Below are positions 1-9,791 of a stretch of 64,000 bases of DNA, piece after piece. Numbering within the stretch: position 1 is the stretch's first letter; each line of letters opens with the position of its first letter. The notes below the pieces were generated by a model, which was not told the DNA's origin, made no database searches, and was given only the letters and a program-made list of their open reading frames with translations. Origin of the DNA: Neovahlkampfia damariscottae (taxonomy: Eukaryota; Heterolobosea; Selenaionea; Neovahlkampfiida; Neovahlkampfiidae); assembly GCA_016618085.1 (NCBI GenBank), contig JABLTG010000024.1, positions 1-64,000 on the forward strand, read 5' to 3'. A program made the translations under genes and the position numbers.

Positions 1-19
1 TTGAATGATGATATTTTAG

Positions 20-407
20 TATTTACTGGTCAAAATTAAGTTCAACAAAAACTTGTGTTCCAACGAAAGAAGTAGAATCAAATTTTAAAAAAACTGATTT
101 TATTAATTTTTACTCTGAAAAAACAGAGAATCATGATCGACTTCATCACATAAAAATCAAACAATCAATAATTTTAGATAAAATGAAACAAAAAAAAGTG
201 AAAGGAATCATTAGAATTCATTTTATTTTTCCAACAGGTGCAAAACCGAGAGCTGGTGAATCGTATTTCAAACCTGGTATTGGTGTTCCTACAAACAAAC
301 TTTTAAATATTGAAGAAATCATTATTGACATTGATAAATCAAATTTAAAAGATTCTAAAATTTTTAGTGAAGAAAACGCTAATCTTCTTTTAAAATATAT
401 GAAATGA
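20..407 (+). CDS. 3' exon of an unrecognised gene that begins before the window
   Basis: A reading frame stays open from a likely splice acceptor (TTTTAG ending at 19) to a TGA at 405-407. It carries about 129 codons with ordinary amino-acid composition. I see no motif I can name. The stretch around residues 70-95 contains a Gly/Pro-rich segment (FPTGAKPRAGESYFKPGIG) that could be a structured loop, and the part after it is acidic and helical in character. The only in-frame Met codons are internal and have no CCAAT box in front of them, so I treat this as the end of a longer gene. It could also belong to the coding debris that follows. Low confidence in function and moderate confidence that it is coding. 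Confidence 0.4.
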
Positions 408-1123
408 AGAAATTATTTTACAAATCAAACACTTTGTGACCATTAAACTTTTTTTTCTTTCACATGAACTGGTGGAAATCAATTTATTCACAGAAGGTTC
501 ACGAGTTCATGTAATTATGGGAAATTATGAAGGTAAAAATTATGAAAATACTACAAAGTTAAATGATGGATTATATTCAACGAGACAACAATTTCCTTTT
601 ACAACTAAGGTGCTTTTTATTGGGAATATTGATAAATACTTAGGAGAGGGAAATGAAATTCTAACAGTTTAAGCTTTTGAAGCATCTTTTCACTTTGGTT
701 TTGAATAACCTTGCTTTCTACAGTGAAAGCAAATAAGTGTTTCCACTTCATTTGACTTTTCTTTTCGTCTTGTTTTGTAGACATAAATGAATTCTTTTTT
801 TTGTGGTTCCAAATTCATGAGTTCTTACTTAATCTTCTTTGTTATTGGATGGATGATCTTGTAAACTATTTCTCCGTGTACTGAAGCATTCCATTTTGTG
901 TCAATGAAATCAGATTGTTTAGTCTTAAATTCTTTTAAGGTATTCTCTGGAATATTCATTCCGATAACTTCTTTTTCATTCTGAGCTTTTTTTTTAAAGA
1001 ACCAATCAAAAACAAGAAGTGTTTCTCTCAAAAAATCAATTCAAAATATTGATCTTGTTGCCAATGTAAAAGTTTGAAATATCTTTCAAAATTTATTTTT
1101 AAATTCAACTAAACATTTAAGAA
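408..1123. other. Stretch without a supported intact gene; coding-like debris
   Basis: On the plus strand 436-672 is open for 78 codons but has no ATG at its start and no recognisable domain. On the minus strand 1031-825 is an open frame with a weak start, and just beyond it (about 800-680) another frame encodes a basic peptide ending in a CCHC zinc-knuckle-like motif (CFHCRKQG). Zinc knuckles are found both in cellular RNA-binding proteins and in Gag-type proteins of retroelements. The piece looks broken and too short to assign, so it may be a fossil of a mobile element or of a host gene. No terminal repeats or other element parts are visible within the window. Confidence 0.3.
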
Positions 1124-1784
1124 TTATTCAATCTTTTCTTTTCTTTCAATTTTTGGTGCAATCAAATAAATGATAAAAATAAGATAAAAAAAGACAATGA
1201 ATGAAAATTGTTGTGGTGATAAATATTCAGAAAATGAATTTAAAAATTTGAAATTTAGTTTGAACCATTCTAAAAATTTCTGGAATTTCTTCAATCTTTC
1301 AGATATATTTTCATCATTCTTCTTTACTTCGTTTTCTTCATCTTCTTCATCATCATCTTCAACATTTTTTGGTAATGAATCCCAGTCAATTCTAATGAAT
1401 GATTTTTTAACAGAATCAAATGTCAATCTTTTCCATTTTATTTTATTTTTTTTAAACATTGTAATTTTGATATATCTAGTAAATACTTTAATATCGGTTT
1501 CCTATTTTTATTAATAAATTAAAAAGTTATTACTGATGATTTAATTTCATCAAATAAAATGAAATTTGCTTCATAATTTTGACCTTTTGATTGAGCATCA
1601 ATATGAAAAGTATAATCATCAATTAAAATGTGGGGGTTTTGAACAGATACTAAATTTAAAGTAAGTGTAATTTTATCCGAAAATTGTGCCCAATAAATAA
1701 CTGGTGCTAAATCAGATGTTCTATTTTAATAGTTAATTTTCAAATTCAAAATATATACTTTTTCCATTTTCTTTCTTTTTTCAT
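1124..1784 (-). CDS. CS/p23-domain protein with C-terminal membrane anchor
   Basis: Three exons (1784-1759, 1720-1534, 1501-1124) give 196 residues. Residues about 10-115 form a CS (p23/alpha-crystallin-like) domain: the start of the fold reads PVIYWAQFSDKITLTL, the middle FHIDAQSKGQNYEANFILF, and it closes with KWKRLTFD and IDWDSLP, the usual end of p23 and of the N-terminal CS domain of HACD3. An acidic run follows, then one hydrophobic segment near residues 165-185 and a short charged tail, as in a tail-anchored ER protein. p23-type CS domains are co-chaperones or scaffolds. Its 5' end is odd: the only in-frame ATG that splices correctly into exon 2 lies inside the last ALG12 codons, in the same frame. 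An ATTGG box (1869-1873) and an upstream in-frame ATG at 1863 offer an alternative internal promoter and start. Domain call firm; start uncertain. Confidence 0.75.
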
Positions 1785-3279
1785 TAAATATAATTTAGTA
1801 ACTTTTTCTATTTTTCTTTCTTTAATATTTAAACGTGAAAATCCATCAATTTTATCAATCATTTTAAACCAATTTTTGTGATAATCTGGTGTATTTGTAA
1901 TCATAAAATCATATTTAGTAAAATCATGAAATTTCTCTTCTTTTGAATAACTATTTGATTAAATTTCTTAAAATAATTACTTTAAATTTTTCAATTCTAA
2001 AAATCTATTAATTCCATTCATTGCAGCCTCTGGATTAATATGAATATTAATATTCTTCTTTTCTCCAATTTTTTGGTGTAATTTGATTAGCGCATCACCT
2101 CCATAATAATTCATTGAACTAATATATAAAATAAAACTTGAAATAAAAAATGAACAAATTAATCCCAACAAACAAATAATGAAGTAAAATTTTTGTTTTC
2201 TTTCAAAAAATGAACCTAATTGAGCAGCAGCAACTAAATTTAATAAAGGAATTGCATAAAAAATGAATCTCAACTCTTTTTTTTTGAAATAAGAAATATA
2301 TCATAGTTTTACCTTTATGTGGTAAAAATGAATACAATCCAATAAATACAATTGAACAAATTAGATAAGGTCTTGTTCTTTTATCAAAAATTCCAAGTGG
2401 TATTAATAGTAAAGAATATAACATTGATCTTGGAAGAGCAGATGAAAAATACCAATGCCATGACATTATACCCCATTCTGAACTCTTATTCAAAATTGTA
2501 TTAAAAAATAAAACTTCTCCTTCTACGAAAAAAAAAGAAAATAAAAAAAATTGAACTCTCATTACCTGGCCATAAAATTCTTCTCCAAAAAAAAGAATCA
2601 ACAAAAATTGAAAATCCTTTAAAGTTATAATTGTATGTTTTTTTTTACCTGAACCAAATAGTATTGATATTACACCTACAAAAATTCCAACAAATAAATT
2701 AATTTTTCTTGTCAATAAAGAATACAAAGCAATTGGAAAAATTAAAACAAATAATTCACCTCGAAATATTGATGCACATATTCCTAAAACTAAAAACATT
2801 CTTGGATATTGTTCATCTAACCAAAATTTAAATCCAATGAATGTTAACATCAAAGCAAAAGTATTTGGTAAAGGACGACTCATATAAAATAATAGATGAA
2901 ATTGTGAAATTAAAATCAGTGCATATGAATTTGAAGTTGCTTTTCCAAATTTATTTTTAATAGATTCTCTAAAAAGTGACTGACAAATAATACATAAAAA
3001 TCCTAAAATGAAACGAGCAAAAATTAAAATAAAAAATTTGTTTTCAGTTGAAAATAAAAATAAAAATGGTTTCATAATTGTTGAAATAATTATTGGCCCT
3101 AAAAATGTTCTCGGAACTACACCAGGAAATTCATGATGATCAAATGAGGTTAAATTTGAAGAATGATAAATTAAATCATGAACAGCTTGTATATTAAAAC
3201 TCTCTTCAACTTTAGTGAATGGACAAATAAATATATAAACTGTTAAAATTAGCAACAGTAAATAATCCAATGACTTCAT
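1746..3279 (-). CDS. ALG12: ALG12, dolichyl-P-mannose:Man7GlcNAc2-PP-dolichol alpha-1,6-mannosyltransferase
   Basis: Five exons (3279-2649, 2616-2566, 2522-2313, 2275-1981, 1950-1746) encode 463 residues. This is a GT22 multi-pass ER enzyme that adds the eighth mannose to the lipid-linked N-glycan precursor. Family signatures are clear: CPFTKVEESFN near the N-terminus with the catalytic acidic pair, FDHHEFPGVVPRTF, NTILNKSSEWG, and SFLPHKELRF after splicing. Exon 2 supplies only 17 residues (DSFFWRRILWP), matching the conserved DSxFW..WPE segment, which confirms both small introns. The start at 3279 was chosen over an upstream non-ATG extension because an ATTGG/CCAAT palindrome lies just 5' of it (about 3297). 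The TGA at 1748-1746 lies inside a sequence that can also be spliced as an intron of the downstream CS gene. Confidence 0.92.
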
Positions 3280-3471
3280 GACAAAAACCTTGTATTCCAA
3301 TTGGTTGTTCGGAATTTATAAAAAATCTTGTAAAGTTGATTGAATTCTACATTTTTCTATTTTTAAAGAGTATTCTTCTTTTAGTTCTTGAACAGAAAAT
3401 TTTCTGTTGGATAAGTAAAATTGAAAATAGTAAGTGTATCTGATTGGCTAAGAAACTACCACAACAGAAAA

Positions 3472-4291
3472 ATGGAATCAATCGATTTTAGTTGGCAACG
3501 TGACGCTCTTGATAATCATTATACAAAATATTTCTATGTCTACGTATTTGTTGCAGTTTGTAAGAAACATTTCATTTTGACAATATTTTCACACAGTTTA
3601 CATTCCTTTCGTATTTTTAGGACCAAAACTTGTTAAAAAAGGTTTAAACTTAAAATATGTCGTGCAGTTTTCAAATTTTATTTTCGGTACATTTTCATTT
3701 GCAGGGTCAGTTGTATGCGGATATGGAATGTGGTTATTATACAGCGAAGGTGAAAACAAAACTTTCAATGAAAGAATTCTCAACACAGTATGTGATGAAA
3801 GATTCACCTCTAATTATCATGGTTATTGGATCATGTTATTTTGTGCTTCAAAAATTTTTGAATTATCAGAAACAGTAGTCAAAGTTCTTCAAAACAAAAA
3901 TATTGATTTCTTGCATTGGTATCATCATTGGGTTACATTTTTATATGCATGGCATTCATCTGTTGTTCATAGTTCAGTTGGAATGTGGATTTCTTTCATG
4001 AATTTTTTTGTACATGCATGGATGTACTTATATTATTTTTTAACTGGCATGAATATTAAACCATCATGGGGAATTATTGTTACATTTTTACAAATTGTTC
4101 AAATGTTTTTAGGATTATACTTTATTCAAGTTTCTTCGAGTTGTTCCACAGTCAATATGAATAATTATTATTTTGGAATGGCTATGTATCTCTCATATGT
4201 TTATTTATTTGTTGAATTTTTTGTTAAAAAATATATTTTGAAATCAAAAAAGAAAGTCAAACAACAAGAAGATATTAAAAAAGAAAAATGA
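3472..4291 (+). CDS. ELO-family very-long-chain fatty acid elongase (3-ketoacyl-CoA synthase)
   Basis: Two exons (3472-3559, 3597-4291; intron 37 nt) give 260 residues, the usual ELO length. The enzyme condenses malonyl-CoA with acyl-CoA in the ER membrane. The diagnostic histidine box HWYHH is present near the middle, followed by the expected long hydrophobic stretches with His/Trp-rich spacing (HSSVGMWISFMNFFVHAWMY). Seven or so membrane segments can be traced. The C-terminus is KKEK, a KKXX-type ER retrieval signal. Start 3472 is the first ATG after an ATTGG box at 3443-3447. The exact chain-length class (ELOVL6-like or other) cannot be read from sequence alone. The gene is divergent from ALG12 across a 190-bp promoter region. 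Confidence 0.9.
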
Positions 4292-4324
4292 AAAAAAAAA
4301 AATAAATATTTATAAAATTTTAAA

Positions 4325-6294
4325 TTAAATTGTTGGAGTTGATTCATCTTTTTTTCTCTTTCTTATTTTTTGTCTCTTTTCATTTTTCTTTTTATTTCCA
4401 ATTGAAATTGCTTCAATGATTTTGCATCCAATTGGATTACTTTGAAATTCTTTTGAATCTTTAAAACTTTTTAATTCTTTTCTTGAAGATAAGTGCTTAA
4501 TTAAATTCTTTCTTAATTCACTTCCTCTTTTTTTTACAACCATTCTCATTAGACTTGCATTTTGAGCCCAACTTTTTTTTAATTTTTTTTATTTTAAAAC
4601 TTACCCTCCAACATCACCAATATGTATCTGTGTATACTGAGTTCTTTTATCATCTAACTTTTGAAAAATATGAGATTGAAAATCAAACATAAAATAGCAT
4701 TGAGACTTTTCGTTTAACTCGTTTTGATATTCTGATTTCTTTGCCCATTCAAATGTATCCTTTGAAAAACTTTCATGTTCACATGGTTTCCAAAGTAATA
4801 CTAATTTCTCTCCTTTTGAAACATCATAATTACAACCAATTACAACTGGATATTTTCGAATAGTGGTCATCGGAAAATTTAATTTAATATCTATCATTAA
4901 AGTACAGGCACCATGTTCTCTAAGTATAACATTCTTTTCATGAAGTTTTTCATCACTTTTTTTTTCAGATAATTCCGACATTGATTCTGTTTGGAGTGTT
5001 GTTGAGTGTTCTTTTGAGTAAAAATCTAAAATCTCTTTATAACTTCTGTCTTCTAATATCTTTATATTTTTTACATTTGGACTGTAATTTAAAATCTCTT
5101 CTGTTGAAGTAACTAATTTTGAAAAATTAAAAGTTAAAAAAAAAAATACGTAAAGCAACAACATGTTCAAATGAATAAGGTAGTATAATATCATATTTAA
5201 TAAATGTTGGTTCAGCTACACATGTTACATTGTTGATAACATTAATATCAGAAAAATAAATACTCAATTCATTTTCAATTGATTCAACTATTTTCACTAT
5301 TTTAAAACTAAATAAAAACAAACTTAATTCCCAATTTAAATCATCTTTTGAAAGTGACTTCATAAAATCAAAATCCATTTTAGTCAAGTACTCTCTTTTG
5401 AAGTCTGCATTTTGATATGGAAATTGTGCTGATTTTTTTGACTGTATAACTTCTGGATCATCTTTATATTTCAACATCATATTTAAACAATTCTTTGATC
5501 TGATGTATCTTGGTAAAATATCTCTGTACATTTCACAAAATTGAAGTTCTTTTACATGTTCAAATATTTCATCAAAAGTATCATCTATACCTAAACAAGA
5601 TGTTTCATCATTTGTATCATCTTCTTTTGTTATGAGTATTTTAAAGTTTTCAAAAATATTTTTTCTTTCTTCTTCGGATATTGGTATTTCATTTTCTGAA
5701 TCTTTTTCGATAAATTTATTTATAATCTCTTTGGTAATCCTTAATTTGTCAACATAATTTGAAGATGTTGATAAGGCCAAACATGAATTAATGAATACTT
5801 TAAAATTAATTTTTTTTTTTTTTTTTACATAAAGGTGAATAAGAGTCTAATTTAAATTCTTCACAAACAAATTCAGAAACGTCCTTATTTAGTTCTGGGT
5901 ATATGATCAAAGAATCTAAAAAGTTAAAGAGTCAATTAATAAAAATACCAAAGTTGATTTGATATTTTGATAAATCCATTTTTCGAAGTGATTTTGAATT
6001 TGATATATTTTTATTTGATCTGATTGTTTTAAAATTAGTTTTATGTGGAAGTTACTTTTTTGTTTGTGTTTCTTCATCTTTTTTTGTCAATGATTTTATT
6101 GCACTAAAAATACTCTTTTTAGGTGTTGTTTCTTTTTTTGTCATCACTGTGGTGAAAGGAGAACTGGGCGGTGAAGTGACAGATGAAGTCGGAGTTGGTG
6201 AATCAACAAAAGGTGTTTCCAAGTCAAAACCACGTTTAGCTGAATTCTTTTCTACATTTTGAATGGTCATTCTAAGGTCTTTTTTCTTAGACAT
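4325..6294 (-). CDS. RGS-START protein, copy A
   Basis: Seven exons (6294-6056, 6019-5949, 5915-5829, 5797-5324, 5287-5150, 5112-4605, 4571-4325) encode 587 residues. After a low-complexity Ser/Thr/Pro N-terminus comes an RGS domain at about 120-260: VSEFVCEEFKL opens it and FDEIFEHVKELQ ... DILPRYIRSK closes it, as in G-alpha GTPase-activating RGS proteins. Residues about 330-560 resemble a START lipid-binding fold, ending in YTQIHIGDVGGW and a basic helix (KKRGSELRKNL). The C-terminal tail is Lys/Arg-rich. Introns 1-5 and 6 are all under about 40 nt; the one at 5323-5288 is 36 nt, has no in-frame stop and could be retained. A CCAAT box lies at 6351-6355. The tandem neighbour is a paralogue. 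RGS is firm, START is likely; the combination suggests coupling of G-protein turnover to a membrane lipid. Confidence 0.72.
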
Positions 6295-6396
6295 GTTTTG
6301 TGTCCTTCAGGTATTTTACACCTTCCAAAAACACCAATAAATTAAATATGATTGGTTGAAACAAATAGAGAATAAAAAAAAAATAAAATTTACAAA

Positions 6397-8066
6397 TTAT
6401 AAAAATAAAACACTTGATGTTCTTTTTTCTGTTTTTTTCTGTGATCCATTTGGATTTTCGAATGCTTCATAAACCATTCTACCAACAGGATCTTTTTCTA
6501 ATTCAAATCTGTAGTCTTTTACTTTCAGATTTGGTTGCTTCTTTTTAATGTGTTCAATTAAGTTTTTTCTTAAGTCAGTTCCTCTTCTCTTCAAGGCTAT
6601 TTTTGCCATTTTAGATTCATGGGTCCACCTGATTTAAAATTAAAATATTAGAAACTTTCTTTACCCTCCAAAATCACCAATATGGATTTGTGTATACATT
6701 GTTCTTTTATCATCTAATTTTGTGTATAAAAAATAAGCAAAATTAAAAATATAGTAACAAGATTTTGTTGTTTCATCTTCTAATTTTACTTCTCTCTTTT
6801 TTGACCAAATGAAATCACCTTTTTCTGGTAAAATGTCATTATGAATACAAGGTTTTGAAATCACTTCAAATTCTTCTCTTGTAGTTTTTGTATAATTTGT
6901 ACTGTAAACTAAAGGTGATATTCTTGTTGTGGTCAATGGAAAACTTAATTTCAGTTCAAAATGAGCGAGTAGCATACTTTTATTTTTTAATATTTCTTCT
7001 TCAGCATTTGGATATTTATCTAAAACATCAAAATAAGATCTGTCTTCAATAGATTTAAAACTCTTTATCGTTGGACTATATTCTAAAATATCTTTTGTGG
7101 TTGTAATTGAACAGATTACTTGTTCAAATGAAAAAGGTAAAACAATATCATATTTGAAAAAATTTAAATTTGAAAGTGTTTCTGTTGTTTGTAATACATT
7201 TATATCAGAAAAGAAAATATTCATTTCTCCGTTGATACTTTCAACTATTAGTTTGTTTTAAAATTTAAAATTCTTACGAAGTTCCCAATTTAAATCATCT
7301 TTAGCTAAAGATTTCATAAAATCATAATCTTTCTGTATTATATATTGTCTTTCAAAATCTTTTCTTGTGTATGGATATTTTATTTGTTGTTTTGTTTGCA
7401 TAACATTTGGATCAGAAATATAATTTGAAAGTTCAGTTAAACCTTTTTTTGATCTAATATATCTCGGAAAAACATCTCTTAAAATTTCGTTAAATTGAAC
7501 AGTTTGTATTTTTGAAAAAAGTTCATTAAAAATTTCATCTTCCGGAAGAGTTATATTTTCAATGATCGAATTTATATTTTCAAAATGAAATAAAACTTGT
7601 TTTCTTTCATATTTTGATAATGCAAGTTCTTTTAACGAATTCTCTTCAATAAATAGTTTAATAATCTTTTTGGCAACAACAAACTTTTCAATTTGATTTG
7701 ATAATAATTTTAATTCAAGTGTCATGTGTATGAACTCTTTTTTTTTTAAATTTATTTTTCTTACCAAGTGGAGAATAACTTTCAATTTTTAATTCTTCAC
7801 AAGTGAAATCAGAAATAGATTGGTAAAGTTTTGGATAAATAAAAAACGATTCTTGTTTTTTAAATCAATTAGATATTACCATAATTGATTGTGTATTTTT
7901 CTATGTTTAACTTTTTCAAATTTGTTGCACTCTTTCTTTTGAATAGTCCGATAGGAGAAGACAATGTAACAGGTGTTGATTCACCATTGTTTGATCTTGG
8001 TGAATTGAGAGTGTTTTCAATATTCTTAATGGAGAATTTTGAATCACTTTCTCTCTTTTTTTTCAT
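6397..8066 (-). CDS. RGS-START protein, copy B
   Basis: Five exons (8066-7880, 7851-7765, 7736-7278, 7244-6665, 6628-6397) encode 514 residues. It aligns with the downstream copy A over its whole length: RGS opening ISDFTCEELKIESYSP, RGS end DVFPRYIRSK, shared KDDLNWEL linker, and START-like end YTQIHIGDFGGW. It lacks two introns present in copy A: the short intron splitting the N-terminal exon and the one in the START region (FEQVICSITTTKDIL is read straight through here). Most other splice positions are shared, so the pair is an old tandem duplication with later intron gain or loss. Start 8066 is the first ATG after CCAAT-type sequence at about 8092. Predicted role as for copy A: a GTPase-activating protein for G-alpha with a lipid-binding module. 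Confidence 0.72.
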
Positions 8067-8259
8067 CAAAAAAATCAGTCAAATTGAAAAACCAATAAAA
8101 ATTTGGTGAATAAAAAAATAAAAAAAACATGGTTTTTTTGTGAAATAAATTGATTTAAAATAATTTAATTTTTTGAGAATATTTTGATTGGCTCAAAATT
8201 ATTTAAAGAATCTCAGATTTGTCATTTGATTGGTCGTTTTTACAACTAGAGAATAAAAC

Positions 8260-8920
8260 ATGAGCGGACAAGAAGTTAAACTCTTTGGAAAATGGTAAAC
8301 AAAAAATAAAACAATTGTAACATAAAACAGGACTTTCCACGATATTCAAATTGAAGACTTAAGTTTAAAAGTAATTTCCTCATTTTTTTTTTGTTAACCC
8401 AAATTATCAATAGAATTCATACATCCACACTTCAACTCCACAATATTTACCTCATACAGCTGGAAGATTCAACAAAAAAAGATTCAGAAAATCAACATGT
8501 CCAATTGTAGAACGTCTCGTAAATTCAATGATGATGCACGGAAGAAACAGTGGAAAAAAATTGAAAGCTGTTCGTATTGTTAAACACGCTTTAGAAATCA
8601 TCCACATCCTCACTGGAAAAAACCCAATCCAAGTTTTATGTGAAGCTGTTTCTCATGCAGGTCCAAGAGAAGACTCAACAAGAATTGGTGCTGGTGGTGC
8701 TGTTAGAAGACAAGCTGTTGATGTTTCACCTCTTCGTCGTGTTAACGTTGGAATTTTCCTTGTCTGTATGGGAGCAAGAAAATCAGCTTTCAGAAACGTT
8801 AAAACAATTTCTGAATGTTTAGCTGATGAAATCATTGCTACAGCTGAAAATGATGCTCAAGCAAGTTTTTCAATCAGAAAAAAAGATGAAGTAGAACGTG
8901 TTGCTAAAGCAAACAGATAA
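8260..8920 (+). CDS. RPS5: 40S ribosomal protein uS7 (RPS5)
   Basis: Three exons (8260-8294, 8331-8370, 8414-8920) encode 193 residues. The sequence is typical of eukaryotic RPS5 throughout: [68 protein letters not shown] and the invariant C-terminus ending in AKANR. It sits in the head of the small subunit near the mRNA exit site. The gene starts with two tiny exons (35 and 40 nt), common for ribosomal protein genes. An ATTGG box at 8229-8233 lies 27 nt upstream of the ATG. No alternative identity is plausible. Confidence 0.98.
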
Positions 8921-9286
8921 ACGGTAATAATAAAAAGATTTTTCTCTGTTAATTTTCTAAAAATCACTTTTTATTTTTTTTTCGATTTCTTCCTCTTTTC
9001 TGTAATCAAAAGCTGTGATTTATCATTGTTGGAGTTTAAATCAATGGAAACGTTTCACCTATATGGTCCTAATGCATTCGTAACTTTCTTCTTAAGATCG
9101 AATTTTTTTTGCTAAAATTATCTTTCCAAAATTAATTTTCCTGGCCAATCAATAGAGTGAAGAAATTTTTTTCTAATTGACCAATGAGCTCAGATTTTTA
9201 AACAAACTCTTTCATTGGACAACGGTTTTTTTAAATACTCAATGAATTTCGTTTTTTAAAATCACCAAACAAAAAAAAACATAGAC
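8921..9286 (+). promoter_or_regulatory. Long intergenic region and triple-CCAAT promoter of histone H2B
   Basis: This 366-bp gap is among the largest in the window. Its right half holds three CCAAT boxes: GGCCAATCA at 9143-9151, CCAAT at 9181-9185, and ATTGG at 9214-9218, spaced about 33-36 bp apart, then an AT-rich segment (TTTTTTTAAATAC near 9225) before the ATG at 9287. Multiple spaced CCAAT boxes are classic NF-Y targets of histone promoters in other eukaryotes. The left half (8921-9130) is the uS7 3' flank; I looked for snRNA or snoRNA signatures and found none I could support. Confidence 0.6.
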
Positions 9287-9688
9287 ATGCCTCCAAAAGC
9301 TGAAAAGAAACCAAAAGCAACAAAAGCACCAAAAGAAAAAAAACCAGTAGTCGAAGGTGAAAAAAAAGCTGCACACAAAAAGAAAAGAGTTGAATCATAT
9401 GCTACATACATCTACAAAGTTTTGAAACAAGTTCACCATGATATTGGTATCTCAAATAAAGCTATGGCTATTATGAATTCATTCATTCACGATATCTTTG
9501 AAAGAATTGCTATGGAAGCTGCGAACTTAGTCAGAATTTCCGGCTCAAAAACACTTTCATCACGTGAAATTCAAACTGCTGTTAGATTAATTCTTCCTGG
9601 TGAATTGGCAAAACATGCTGTATCAGAAGGTACAAAAGCTGTTACAAAATATGACCAATCTACTGGAAGAAACCAAGAAAAAAAATAA
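9287..9688 (+). CDS. H2B: Histone H2B
   Basis: A single-exon gene of 133 residues. A basic Lys/Ala/Pro-rich tail of about 35 residues precedes the histone fold, which reads [57 protein letters not shown] and [12 protein letters not shown]. All are diagnostic of H2B. No histone 3' stem-loop is visible after the stop, so the message is probably polyadenylated. The lack of an intron in an otherwise intron-containing neighbourhood is normal for core histones. The promoter carries three CCAAT boxes. Confidence 0.98.
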   Translation: MPPKAEKKPKATKAPKEKKPVVEGEKKAAHKKKRVESYATYIYKVLKQVHHDIGISNKAMAIMNSFIHDIFERIAMEAANLVRISGSKTLSSREIQTAVRLILPGELAKHAVSEGTKAVTKYDQSTGRNQEKK

Positions 9689-9791
9689 ACTCCTAAATAA
9701 ATTTTGTAAATTTTTAAATCATAAATTGATGTTATTTTATTTAATTTCTGATTAATAATTTCTTGAAAAACAATTGGACAATTTTTTCAGA

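Noticed and set aside
436-672. 78-codon plus-strand open frame
   Set aside because: It begins at GTG, has no nearby ATG, no CCAAT box and no domain; kept only as debris in the gap entry.
1197-1514. Plus-strand open frame rich in Ser and Phe opposite the CS-domain gene
   Set aside because: It is the complement of the acidic Asp/Glu run of the CS protein; the minus-strand reading has a clear domain and consistent splicing.
8653-8835. Antisense open frame over uS7
   Set aside because: Shadow of a highly conserved ribosomal protein gene.
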